A stretch of 5,914 nucleotides of DNA from positions 1 through 5,914 of the forward strand of contig CAUDAE010000111.1 in the NCBI GenBank assembly GCA_958447445.1. The letters run 5' to 3'. Of the stretch, positions 1-5,775 are shown piece by piece. The notes beneath the pieces were generated by a model that worked only from the letters and a program-made list of their open reading frames with translations, did not search any database and was not told the origin of the DNA. Position 1 is the first letter of the stretch. Each line of letters starts with the position of its first letter. Source of the DNA: an uncultured Collinsella sp. (lineage in GTDB: Bacteria; Actinomycetota; Coriobacteriia; Coriobacteriales; Coriobacteriaceae). Made by a program: the position numbers and the translations under genes.

Positions 1-240
1 GTAGTTAAGCTCCATATCCCGATTGATATGAGGAGGAATATCGGTAAAGCGCGACTCCTTGATAAGGCCCACGGGGTTTTCGTCGAGAGTTTCTTTCCAA
101 TCAAACAGATAGACCTCTTCGCCGTTAATGGTTGTGGTTTCCACCCTGTTATATCGCGGGCTGAGCTCTCCCGGATGTGCGCGATGCCACTCTTCGGTCT
201 CGGTATGCGTATAGAGCAGCTGTTTGAGATTCGAATCCAT
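1..240 (-). CDS. AraC-family transcriptional regulator, N-terminal part (cut by window edge)
   Basis: Only the first 80 codons are present; the gene continues past the left edge. Read on the minus strand it starts MDSNLKQLLYTHTETEEW and has the stretch ESRFTDIPPHINRDMELNY near residues 62-80. A segment of the form IPPHxHxxxELNY is typical of the N-terminal cupin (sugar-sensing) domain of AraC-type regulators, just before the first barrel strands. The DNA-binding helix-turn-helix domain, which is C-terminal in this family, lies outside the window, so the assignment rests on the sensor domain alone. The ATG start is supported by a GGAG site (247-250) six bases upstream and a TATAAT box further up. 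The gene is divergent from the beta-glucoside hydrolase/PTS operon, which is the usual arrangement for a local activator of such an operon. Control of that operon is inferred from position only. Confidence 0.72.
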   Translation of the reverse strand, partial: MDSNLKQLLYTHTETEEWHRAHPGELSPRYNRVETTTINGEEVYLFDWKETLDENPVGLIKESRFTDIPPHINRDMELNY

Positions 241-284
241 GGGGTGCTCCAGGGGTGAACGGTAGAATCGATGCCTTAAACGGT

Positions 285-290
285 ATTATA
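285..290 (-). promoter_or_regulatory. -10 box of the regulator promoter
   Basis: On the minus strand this is a perfect TATAAT, preceded by an AT-rich spacer containing a run of seven T. No good TTGACA-like -35 box is seen 16-18 bases upstream, so the promoter may depend on an activator or on the A/T tract. Transcription would start near position 278, giving a leader of about 40 nt for the AraC-type gene. Confidence 0.5.
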
Positions 291-300
291 TCTAAAAAAA

Positions 301-309
301 TGTTATAAA
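301..309 (+). promoter_or_regulatory. Extended -10 promoter candidate for the hydrolase/PTS operon
   Basis: TGTTATAAA reads as an extended -10 element (TG, one base, then TATAAA). It lies directly beside the oppositely oriented TATAAT at 285-290, so RNA polymerase could not easily occupy both at once. No convincing -35 box is visible, which fits an activator-dependent promoter. The start would be near 316, leaving a leader of about 78 nt before the ATG. I see no terminator or antiterminator hairpin in that leader. Confidence 0.4.
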
Positions 310-382
310 CCCACGCTTTCTATGCGATATCTTATGCATCTTGTTCTTCCTAGTATTGGGTTATCCGCTGGAGCATCCGATC

Positions 383-389
383 AAGGAGG
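383..389 (+). promoter_or_regulatory. Ribosome binding site that fixes the hydrolase start
   Basis: AAGGAGG lies four bases before the ATG at 394. An in-frame ATG at 322 would add 24 residues with no homology to the family and has no such site, so 394 is chosen. Confidence 0.85.
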
Positions 390-393
390 GCAA

Positions 394-1872
394 ATGAGTA
401 AGTTAAAACATGGGTTTGACTCCGACTTTTTATGGGGCGGAGCCATATCGTGCTCGCAGGCCGATGGCGCCTGGAATGAGGGCGGAAAGGGAAAGTCGAC
501 GCAGGATTGTCGATGGCTGGATGGTACCTGGACTCATGACCAGATTGAGGACAAGCATCAAAACAACCCCTTCTGCCATGACGAACTAATGAACGCTCTC
601 GCAGATGATGGTGTTGAGTTCTACCCGTTTAGGCGCGGTAACGACTTCTATCATCACTACCGTGAGGACATCGCGCTTTTTGCGGAGATGGGCCTCAAGC
701 TGTTCCGCACTTCTATTTGCTGGAGCCGAATCTATCCTAACGGAGATGATCTTGAGCCTAACCGCGAAGGCATCGAGTGGTATCGAAGCATGCTGGGTGA
801 GTGCAAAAAGCACGGCATTAAAACCTTCGTCACCATGCTCCACTATGACATCCCGGTAAATCTTGTCACCACATATGGGGGATGGAAGAATCGCAAGACG
901 ATTGATTTCTTCGCCCGCTATGTCGAGACAATCGTTACGGAATTGGGCGATCTGGTCGATTTCTGGCTGCCTTTTAACGAGTTCAATGCAGCGCGTTTTT
1001 CGCCTTGGGACGGGGTCTGTCTGGTCAAAGACGAAGAGGGGGAGAACTTCGATCGAGCCATCTTCCAGTGCCTGCACCACGAGTTCGTTGCCAATGCGCG
1101 TGCCGTCGAGATTGTCCATCGTCTTTCGCCCGATACTCCCGTTGGCGGCATGATCGCTCGATTCTGTACGTATCCCGCCACCTGCCGTCCCGAAGATAAC
1201 ATGCAGGCTATTCACGACGACCAGTATTCCAACTGGTTCTATACGGACGTGATGGCTCGTGGAAAATACCCCGCTTATATGAATCGCTATTTCGACGCGT
1301 GCGATATCGAGATTCAAATGGAGCCGGGCGATGAAGAGCTCATCGCTCGCAACACGGTCGACTTCCTGGCCTTCTCGTACTACTTTTCCCAGGTATCCAC
1401 CTGCGATCAGGGATGGGAGAAGACTGCGGGAAATCTGGTCATGGCAAACAAGAACCCTTATCTCGAGACGAGTGAGTGGGGCTGGCAGCTCGATCCCATT
1501 GGCCTGAGGGTTACCCTTAACCAGATGTATGACCGCTATGGGCTGCCCCTGTATATCGCCGAGAACGGCCTCGGTACATCTGATGTAGTCGAGGAGGATG
1601 GCAGCATCCACGACGAGTATCGAATCGATTATTTGCGCCAGCACATAAAGTGCCTTAAAGAAGCGGTGATCGATGGCGTTGACGTGCGCGGATACATGAT
1701 CTGGGGATTCATTGACCTTGTTGCCTGCGGTCCTCTTACGATGGACAAGCGCTACGGGCTTATCTATGTCGATCTGGATAATTGCGGCAACGGCACTGCG
1801 GAGCGCTCGCGTAAAGACTCTTTCTATTGGTATCAGAAATGTATCGCCACTAATGGCGAGGATCTTGGGTAG
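394..1872 (+). CDS. Glycoside hydrolase family 1, probable 6-phospho-beta-glucosidase
   Basis: This is a 492-residue cytoplasmic enzyme, a normal length for the family. It should hydrolyse a 6-phospho-beta-glucoside delivered by the PTS into glucose 6-phosphate and an aglycone or sugar. Visible GH1 features in order: FLWGGAISCSQADGAW (12-27, sugar-binding Gln22), TSICWSRIYPNGDD (106-119), MLHYDIP (148-154, His150), the acid/base motif FNEFN with Glu196, the nucleophile motif YIAENGLG with Glu390, and IWGFIDL (436-442). MDKRYGLIYVD (450-460) and the C-terminal RSRKDSFYWYQK point to the phospho-glycosidase branch. Lys452 and Tyr454 match two of the usual phosphate ligands, but the usual Ser six residues before the Lys appears to be Gly446, so the phosphorylated substrate is likely but not certain. 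Residues 35-85 are divergent and do not resemble the AscB/BglA proteins I remember. The gene is followed directly by the PTS permease. A plain beta-glucosidase is the main alternative. Confidence 0.88.
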   Translation: MSKLKHGFDSDFLWGGAISCSQADGAWNEGGKGKSTQDCRWLDGTWTHDQIEDKHQNNPFCHDELMNALADDGVEFYPFRRGNDFYHHYREDIALFAEMGLKLFRTSICWSRIYPNGDDLEPNREGIEWYRSMLGECKKHGIKTFVTMLHYDIPVNLVTTYGGWKNRKTIDFFARYVETIVTELGDLVDFWLPFNEFNAARFSPWDGVCLVKDEEGENFDRAIFQCLHHEFVANARAVEIVHRLSPDTPVGGMIARFCTYPATCRPEDNMQAIHDDQYSNWFYTDVMARGKYPAYMNRYFDACDIEIQMEPGDEELIARNTVDFLAFSYYFSQVSTCDQGWEKTAGNLVMANKNPYLETSEWGWQLDPIGLRVTLNQMYDRYGLPLYIAENGLGTSDVVEEDGSIHDEYRIDYLRQHIKCLKEAVIDGVDVRGYMIWGFIDLVACGPLTMDKRYGLIYVDLDNCGNGTAERSRKDSFYWYQKCIATNGEDLG

Positions 1873-1875
1873 GAG
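1871..1875 (+). promoter_or_regulatory. Ribosome binding site overlapping the upstream stop codon
   Basis: AGGAG shares its first two bases with the TAG stop of the hydrolase gene (1870-1872) and sits eight bases before the GTG at 1884. It decides that start over the GTG at 1875, which would lie inside the site itself. The overlap suggests translational coupling of the two genes. Confidence 0.7.
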
Positions 1876-1883
1876 TGATTGTC

Positions 1884-3254
1884 GTGGCAGACAAGAAGGA
1901 ACTGGCCGCTCGTGTCCTCGAGCTCGTGGGCGGCGCCGATAACGTTGTTATGGCAACGCACTGCATTACAAGGCTCAGATTCAACCTGAAGGACGATAGC
2001 AAGGCAGACCTGGAGGCCCTTAAGACGCTTGACGGCACCTTGGGCGCGCAGGTTAAAGACGGACAGTGGCAAGTTATCATCGGCGCCAGCGTGGGGTCGG
2101 TATATGACGAATTGGAGCCCATGCTAGGTGACAGGATGGGTGGCGAGGTCTCCGCCGACGCCGAGCAGCCTGAGCTCCAAAAAGGTTCGGCTCGCGTATT
2201 CGATATCATCACCGGCATCTTTTCCGCTATCATTCCCGCACTGGTGGCTGGAGGCATCGTAAAGGGCATCCTGGCTGCTATCGCGGCTTTTGGAATCGAC
2301 ACGGGTGCCGGCGACTTTGCGATATTCAATATGATTTCGGATATCCCGTTCTACTTCTTGCCGTTTTTGCTGGCAATGTCTACAGCTGATAAGTTCCGGG
2401 TCAACCGTTCGCTTGCGCTTTGTGTTGCCGGATCGCTGATGTACCCGACCATTGTCAACGCTGTCGGTACGGGCGAGACGCCCCTTGCGCTGTTCGGTTT
2501 TGCGGTGCCGATTTTTAGCTACGCCGATTCCGTGTTCCCGGTTATCTTTGGCGTCATTGGCTTGTCTTTTGTATATCGTGCAATCGACAAAGTCGTGCCG
2601 GATCTTTTTAAGCTCGTTGTCGTTCCGGCGCTCTCCCTTGCTATCGTGATTCCCGTCAACCTGTTTGTGCTCGCTCCGATTGGTGCCTGGTGCGGTCTTG
2701 GTCTTGCCAACGGTATCGTTTGGCTATTCTCGACGTTAGGCCCCGTTGCCGGTTTTCTGCTGGGCTTCTTTATGCCGCTTATCGTGCTCTTCGGCATGCA
2801 TCAGTCAACGAGCCCTATCCAGATTTCCAATATCGCAACGCTTGGGTATGACTATCTGCTCCCGATCTCTTTCTGCCATAACCTCGCCGAAAGCGGTGCG
2901 TCTTTTGGTGCAGCCCTGCGCATGACCGACGAAAAGCTCAAGTCCGCTGCAATGACGTGCGCCTTCTCAGCATTTATGGGAATTTCCGAGCCCGCCTTGT
3001 TTACCGTTCAGGTTCCTAACAGGACTCCGCTTATCGCTGCGATGATTGCGGATGGCATTGGCGGTGCGCTTACCGTTGTTCTCGGCGCAAAGTGCTTCGG
3101 CTTTGTTATGCCCGGCATTACCTCGTTGCCCGTTTATGCCGATCCAAGCGGCAATCCCATGAACCTGATCATGATTGTCGTCTGCATCGCTTTGACTTGG
3201 GTTATCTCTGCGGCGCTCTCGTTTGCGCTCTATGGTCGTTTCGACAAAAAGTAA
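1884..3254 (+). CDS. PTS beta-glucoside-type permease, IIB-IIC domains (no IIA)
   Basis: This 456-residue inner-membrane permease imports a beta-glucoside and phosphorylates it. The IIB domain (about residues 1-85) has the phosphorylation site MATHCITRLRF with Cys27, and GQWQVIIG (60-67) further on. After a charged linker (85-103) comes the IIC domain with about ten hydrophobic segments from residue 107 to 449. It has the family motifs GMHQSTSPI (304-312) and FMGISEPALFTV (364-375), whose Glu369 corresponds to the conserved GI(T/S)EP sugar-binding loop of the glucose/beta-glucoside superfamily. BglF-type proteins of about 620 residues carry a C-terminal IIA; here the protein ends at GRFDKK right after the last membrane segment, so IIA must come from another protein. 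The GTG at 1884 is chosen because it gives MADKKELAARVLELVGG and has AGGAG eight bases upstream. It lies 11 nt after the hydrolase stop, clearly the same operon. The exact sugar (cellobiose, arbutin, salicin or other) cannot be told. Confidence 0.92.
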   Translation: MADKKELAARVLELVGGADNVVMATHCITRLRFNLKDDSKADLEALKTLDGTLGAQVKDGQWQVIIGASVGSVYDELEPMLGDRMGGEVSADAEQPELQKGSARVFDIITGIFSAIIPALVAGGIVKGILAAIAAFGIDTGAGDFAIFNMISDIPFYFLPFLLAMSTADKFRVNRSLALCVAGSLMYPTIVNAVGTGETPLALFGFAVPIFSYADSVFPVIFGVIGLSFVYRAIDKVVPDLFKLVVVPALSLAIVIPVNLFVLAPIGAWCGLGLANGIVWLFSTLGPVAGFLLGFFMPLIVLFGMHQSTSPIQISNIATLGYDYLLPISFCHNLAESGASFGAALRMTDEKLKSAAMTCAFSAFMGISEPALFTVQVPNRTPLIAAMIADGIGGALTVVLGAKCFGFVMPGITSLPVYADPSGNPMNLIMIVVCIALTWVISAALSFALYGRFDKK

Positions 3255-3283
3255 CGACGTTTTGAGATAGACAATATTAATCG

Positions 3284-3331
3284 GCCGCTCGCCGGGGAAT
3301 CGTTCTGCGACGCCCCAGCGAGCGGCATTTT
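3284..3331 (+). terminator. Rho-independent terminator after the hydrolase/PTS operon
   Basis: GCCGCTCGC (3284-3292) pairs perfectly with GCGAGCGGC (3318-3326). Past one C/A mismatch, GGGG (3294-3297) pairs with CCCC (3313-3316), leaving a 15-nt loop. TTTT follows at 3328-3331. It begins 30 nt after the permease stop. The converging ygiQ gene ends 55 nt away, so the stem may also help end that transcript, but on the minus strand it is followed by ATTAATATTG rather than a T run. Confidence 0.8.
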
Positions 3332-3351
3332 ATTGGTGGGGCGTGTCGTGT

Positions 3352-3408
3352 CGCCAACGGCGGCATGCCGCCTCGCCGCGCTAGTTGCGTCTGCCGCCTC
3401 CGTTGGCG
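3352..3408 (-). other. Hairpin potential spanning the ygiQ stop codon, with nested palindrome
   Basis: CGCCAACGG (3352-3360) is the exact reverse complement of CCGTTGGCG (3400-3408). After one mismatch, three more pairs form inside (3362-3364 with 3396-3398). The ygiQ stop codon (3381-3383) is in the loop. A competing perfect 14-nt palindrome, GGCGGCATGCCGCC, occupies 3359-3372. No T run follows on the minus strand, so this is not a standard terminator. In DNA this GC-rich, chance cannot be excluded. Confidence 0.35.
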
Positions 3409-5522
3409 CCCTGACGCCCCTGTGCCGCGCGATTGCGACCGGCAGTGTTCTGCGCGCGAGACATACCGCCGTGACCCTTGCTGCCCTTGGGCCCCTTGCC
3501 GGCGGCGCCACCGTGGGCCTTGCCGCCCTTCTTGCCGGTGCCATGCCCACCGCCGGCAGACGTCTCGCCCGGGCGTGGCGGCACGGGGCGAATCAGGCAA
3601 TGCTTGGTATAGCCGATCAGATCACGACGCCCGGCCTTCTCTAGCGCCTCGCGCACCAGCTTGTAGTTCTCGGGCTTGCGATACTGGATGAGCGCGCGCT
3701 GCATGGCCTTCTCATGCGGGTCGCGCGCCACATAGATCGGCTCCATGGTGCGCGGATCCACGCCGGTGTAGTACATGCAGGTCGACATAGTGGACGGTGT
3801 GGGGTAGAAGTCCTGCACCTGCTCGGGCATGTAGCCCATGTCGCGCACGGCCTCGGCAAGGTCTACGGCTTCCTTCATCGTCGATCCGGGATGGCTCGAG
3901 ATCAGATACGGCACCACGTACTGCTTGAGTCCGTATTCGCGATTCAAGCGTTCAAATTTACGGCAGAATGCGTCGTAGACAGCTCGGCTCGGCTTGCCCA
4001 TCACGGACAGTACCGCGTCGCTCACGTGCTCGGGCGCTACGCGCAGCTGGCCCGAGACATGGTGCTCCAGCAGCTCGCGCAAAAACTCGTCCGAGGCGTC
4101 GGCCATGGTGTAGTCAAAGCGGATGCCGCTGCGGACGAAGACCTTCTTGACGCCCGGCAGCTGGCGCAGGTCGCGCAGCAGCTGTGTGTAGCCGCTCTCG
4201 TCGACCACCATGTTCTTGCACACACTCGGCCACAGGCAGCGCTTGTTCTTGCACACGCCGTGCTTGAGCTGCTTGTCGCAGGCGGGACGGCTAAAGTTAG
4301 CCGTCGGCCCGCCCACGTCGTTGATATAGCCCTTAAACTCGGGATCGCGCGTGAGCAGCTCGGCCTCGCGCATGATCGAGTCGTGGCTGCGCATCTGCAA
4401 CACGCGGCCCTGGTGGAAGGTAAGGGCGCAAAACGAGCACTCGCCAAAACAGCCGCGGTTGGAGCTAATGGAAAACTTGATCTCGGCAAAGGCTGGCACG
4501 CCGCCCGCCGCGTCGTAGTCGGGATGCCAATCGCGTGCGTAGGGGAGTTCGGCAACCTCGTCCATCTCGTCGGTGGTGAGTGTTGCCGACGGCGGGTTCT
4601 GCACCACGTACACGCTGTTGGGATATGGCTCTACCAAGCGATGGCCGGTGATAGGGTCCATATTTTGCTGCTGCACGTTAAAGCTGCGGGCGTAGTTGAG
4701 CTTGTCAGCGGCAAGGTCGTCCCAGCTGGGCAGCAGGTCGTAGTCGTAGACCTCGTCGAGCGAACCCGTGCGGTAAACGGTGCCGTTGATATAGGTGATC
4801 TGATCGACGGGCAGCCCCGCGTCGAGCGCGTCGGCGATCTCGACAATCGCGTGCTCGCCCATGCCGTAGATGAGGATGTCGGCGCCCGAGTCGAGCAGCA
4901 CCGAGCGCTTGAGCTTATCCTGCCAGTAGTCGTAGTGGGCCAGGCGGCGCAGGCTCGCCTCGATGCCGCCGATGATGATGGGGGCGTCCTTAAACGTCTG
5001 GCGGATGAGGTTGCCGTAGACCGTGACGGCGCGATTGGGACGGCGCCCCTCCTCGCCACCGGGGGTATAGGCGTCGGTGTGGCGGCGATGCTTGGTCACC
5101 GAATAATGGTTGACCATGGAGTCCATGTTGCCGGCACTGACGAGAAAGCCTAGGCGCGGCTCGCCGAGCACGGTGATGCTGGCGGGGTCGGTCCAGTCGG
5201 GTTGGCAGATGATGCCCACTTTGTAACCGTGCGCGTCGAGTACGCGGCTGATGATAGCCATGCCAAAGCTCGGATGGTCCACGTAGGCATCGCCGCAGAT
5301 GTAGACAAAGTCGCACTGGTCCCAGCCGCGCGCATTCATATCGGCGCGACTGACGGGGAGAAATTTGTCGCGGCCCGGGCGCCAGGGGCGGGCGGGCGTC
5401 GCTTGGGAATGCTTGGCGCGGGCGACCGTGGCCTGCGCCTTGCCGCCGCGCTTTTGCTGCTGGCCCTGTTTGCCCTGCTGTCCGCGTTGGCTGTTCTGAG
5501 CGTGCTGAGGCTTTTTTGCCAC
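3381..5522 (-). CDS. ygiQ: YgiQ-family radical SAM protein (UPF0313)
   Basis: This 713-residue protein belongs to the YgiQ family of radical S-adenosylmethionine enzymes, whose reaction is not known to me. The N-terminal domain includes RGWDQCDFVYICGDAYVDHP (65-84) and IIIGGIEASLRRLAHYDYW (182-200), typical of the family. The radical SAM cluster motif is CFGECSFC, Cys358-x3-Cys362-x2-Cys365. A second cysteine group follows at 415, 424, 429 and 435. The C-terminal region (about 565-640, DFYPTPSTMS and LIQYRKPENYKLVREAL) matches the DUF3362 part of the family. Residues 1-45 (Q, K, G, R) and 652-713 (G, K, H, R, N) are low-complexity basic tails. The frame is open to an ATG at 5693, but the GTG at 5522 has a strong GGAGG four bases before it, and the upstream residues look like translated promoter DNA. 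It is divergent from the DUF1275 gene and convergent with the PTS operon. Confidence 0.93.
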   Translation of the reverse strand: MAKKPQHAQNSQRGQQGKQGQQQKRGGKAQATVARAKHSQATPARPWRPGRDKFLPVSRADMNARGWDQCDFVYICGDAYVDHPSFGMAIISRVLDAHGYKVGIICQPDWTDPASITVLGEPRLGFLVSAGNMDSMVNHYSVTKHRRHTDAYTPGGEEGRRPNRAVTVYGNLIRQTFKDAPIIIGGIEASLRRLAHYDYWQDKLKRSVLLDSGADILIYGMGEHAIVEIADALDAGLPVDQITYINGTVYRTGSLDEVYDYDLLPSWDDLAADKLNYARSFNVQQQNMDPITGHRLVEPYPNSVYVVQNPPSATLTTDEMDEVAELPYARDWHPDYDAAGGVPAFAEIKFSISSNRGCFGECSFCALTFHQGRVLQMRSHDSIMREAELLTRDPEFKGYINDVGGPTANFSRPACDKQLKHGVCKNKRCLWPSVCKNMVVDESGYTQLLRDLRQLPGVKKVFVRSGIRFDYTMADASDEFLRELLEHHVSGQLRVAPEHVSDAVLSVMGKPSRAVYDAFCRKFERLNREYGLKQYVVPYLISSHPGSTMKEAVDLAEAVRDMGYMPEQVQDFYPTPSTMSTCMYYTGVDPRTMEPIYVARDPHEKAMQRALIQYRKPENYKLVREALEKAGRRDLIGYTKHCLIRPVPPRPGETSAGGGHGTGKKGGKAHGGAAGKGPKGSKGHGGMSRAQNTAGRNRAAQGRQGANGGGRRN

Positions 5523-5526
5523 GATC

Positions 5527-5531
5527 CCTCC
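5527..5531 (-). promoter_or_regulatory. Ribosome binding site that fixes the ygiQ GTG start
   Basis: On the minus strand this reads GGAGG within GGGAGGG, four bases before the GTG at 5522. The upstream in-frame ATG at 5693 has nothing comparable and would place the promoter-like TACAAT and the inverted repeat inside the coding region. Confidence 0.8.
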
Positions 5532-5553
5532 CGGTGTCTGTATGCTGCACGTA

Positions 5554-5559
5554 ATTGTA
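5554..5559 (-). promoter_or_regulatory. -10 box candidate of the ygiQ promoter
   Basis: The minus strand reads TACAAT within GGTTACAATTACG, giving a start near 5547 and a leader of about 25 nt. No clear -35 box is seen; the expected position is occupied by the loop of the inverted repeat at 5561-5593. Confidence 0.4.
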
Positions 5560-5560
5560 A

Positions 5561-5593
5561 CCAGTCTTTTTGGGACGGGGCTAAAAAGACTGG
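5561..5593. repeat. Perfect 11-bp inverted repeat in the ygiQ/DUF1275 intergenic region
   Basis: CCAGTCTTTTT (5561-5571) and AAAAAGACTGG (5583-5593) are exact reverse complements separated by 11 nt (GGGACGGGGCT). The repeat begins two bases upstream of the ygiQ -10 candidate and covers its -35 region. It could be an operator, a hairpin, or a member of a dispersed palindromic repeat family. It lacks the T run after the stem that a terminator would need, in either direction. Confidence 0.7.
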
Positions 5594-5758
5594 GGGAGTA
5601 CATGAGTTGGGGGATCGGCGCGTCGATGCGAGGATCGTTTGTTTCCAGACTGTGTATCTGCGCGTTGGAGAACCCGTCTCGCGCGCACGCCATGTTGTCA
5701 ATGGGTTACAGTATGAACGGCGGTTATGTTTCCGCCAACGCACGAGAGAGTCGTCAAC

Positions 5759-5765
5759 AAGGAGG
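5759..5765 (+). promoter_or_regulatory. Ribosome binding site for the DUF1275 gene
   Basis: AAGGAGG lies ten bases before the ATG at 5776. The spacing is a little long. An ATG directly after the site (5766) is out of frame and too close to be used. Confidence 0.7.
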
Positions 5766-5775
5766 ATGCACGACG

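Noticed and set aside
28..258. Plus-strand open frame of 76 codons at the left edge
   Set aside because: It lies opposite the AraC-type gene, has no recognisable features, and the minus-strand reading fits a family.
322..393. Upstream ATG for the hydrolase gene
   Set aside because: The extra 24 residues have no family match, and the ATG at 394 has a strong AAGGAGG site.
586..1644. Minus-strand open frame of 352 codons inside the hydrolase gene
   Set aside because: It is antisense to conserved GH1 sequence with catalytic motifs, and its own translation resembles no family.
1875..1883. GTG at 1875 as permease start
   Set aside because: It falls within the AGGAG ribosome site; the GTG at 1884 has correct spacing.
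3714..5153. Plus-strand open frame of 479 codons opposite ygiQ
   Set aside because: It is rich in H, V, A and G, as expected for an antisense frame of a GC-rich gene. ygiQ on the other strand has clear conserved motifs.
5523..5693. ATG at 5693 as ygiQ start
   Set aside because: The 57 extra residues span the promoter-like box and inverted repeat; the GTG at 5522 has a strong ribosome site and the family does not extend further.
5695..5729. TTGTCA with TATGAA or TTATGT as a DUF1275 promoter
   Set aside because: Spacings of 11 and 23 bases do not fit a normal sigma-70-type promoter, so no promoter was called.
5719..5736. GGCGG/CCGCC hairpin before the DUF1275 gene
   Set aside because: Only 5 bp with an 8-nt loop in GC-rich DNA; expected by chance.
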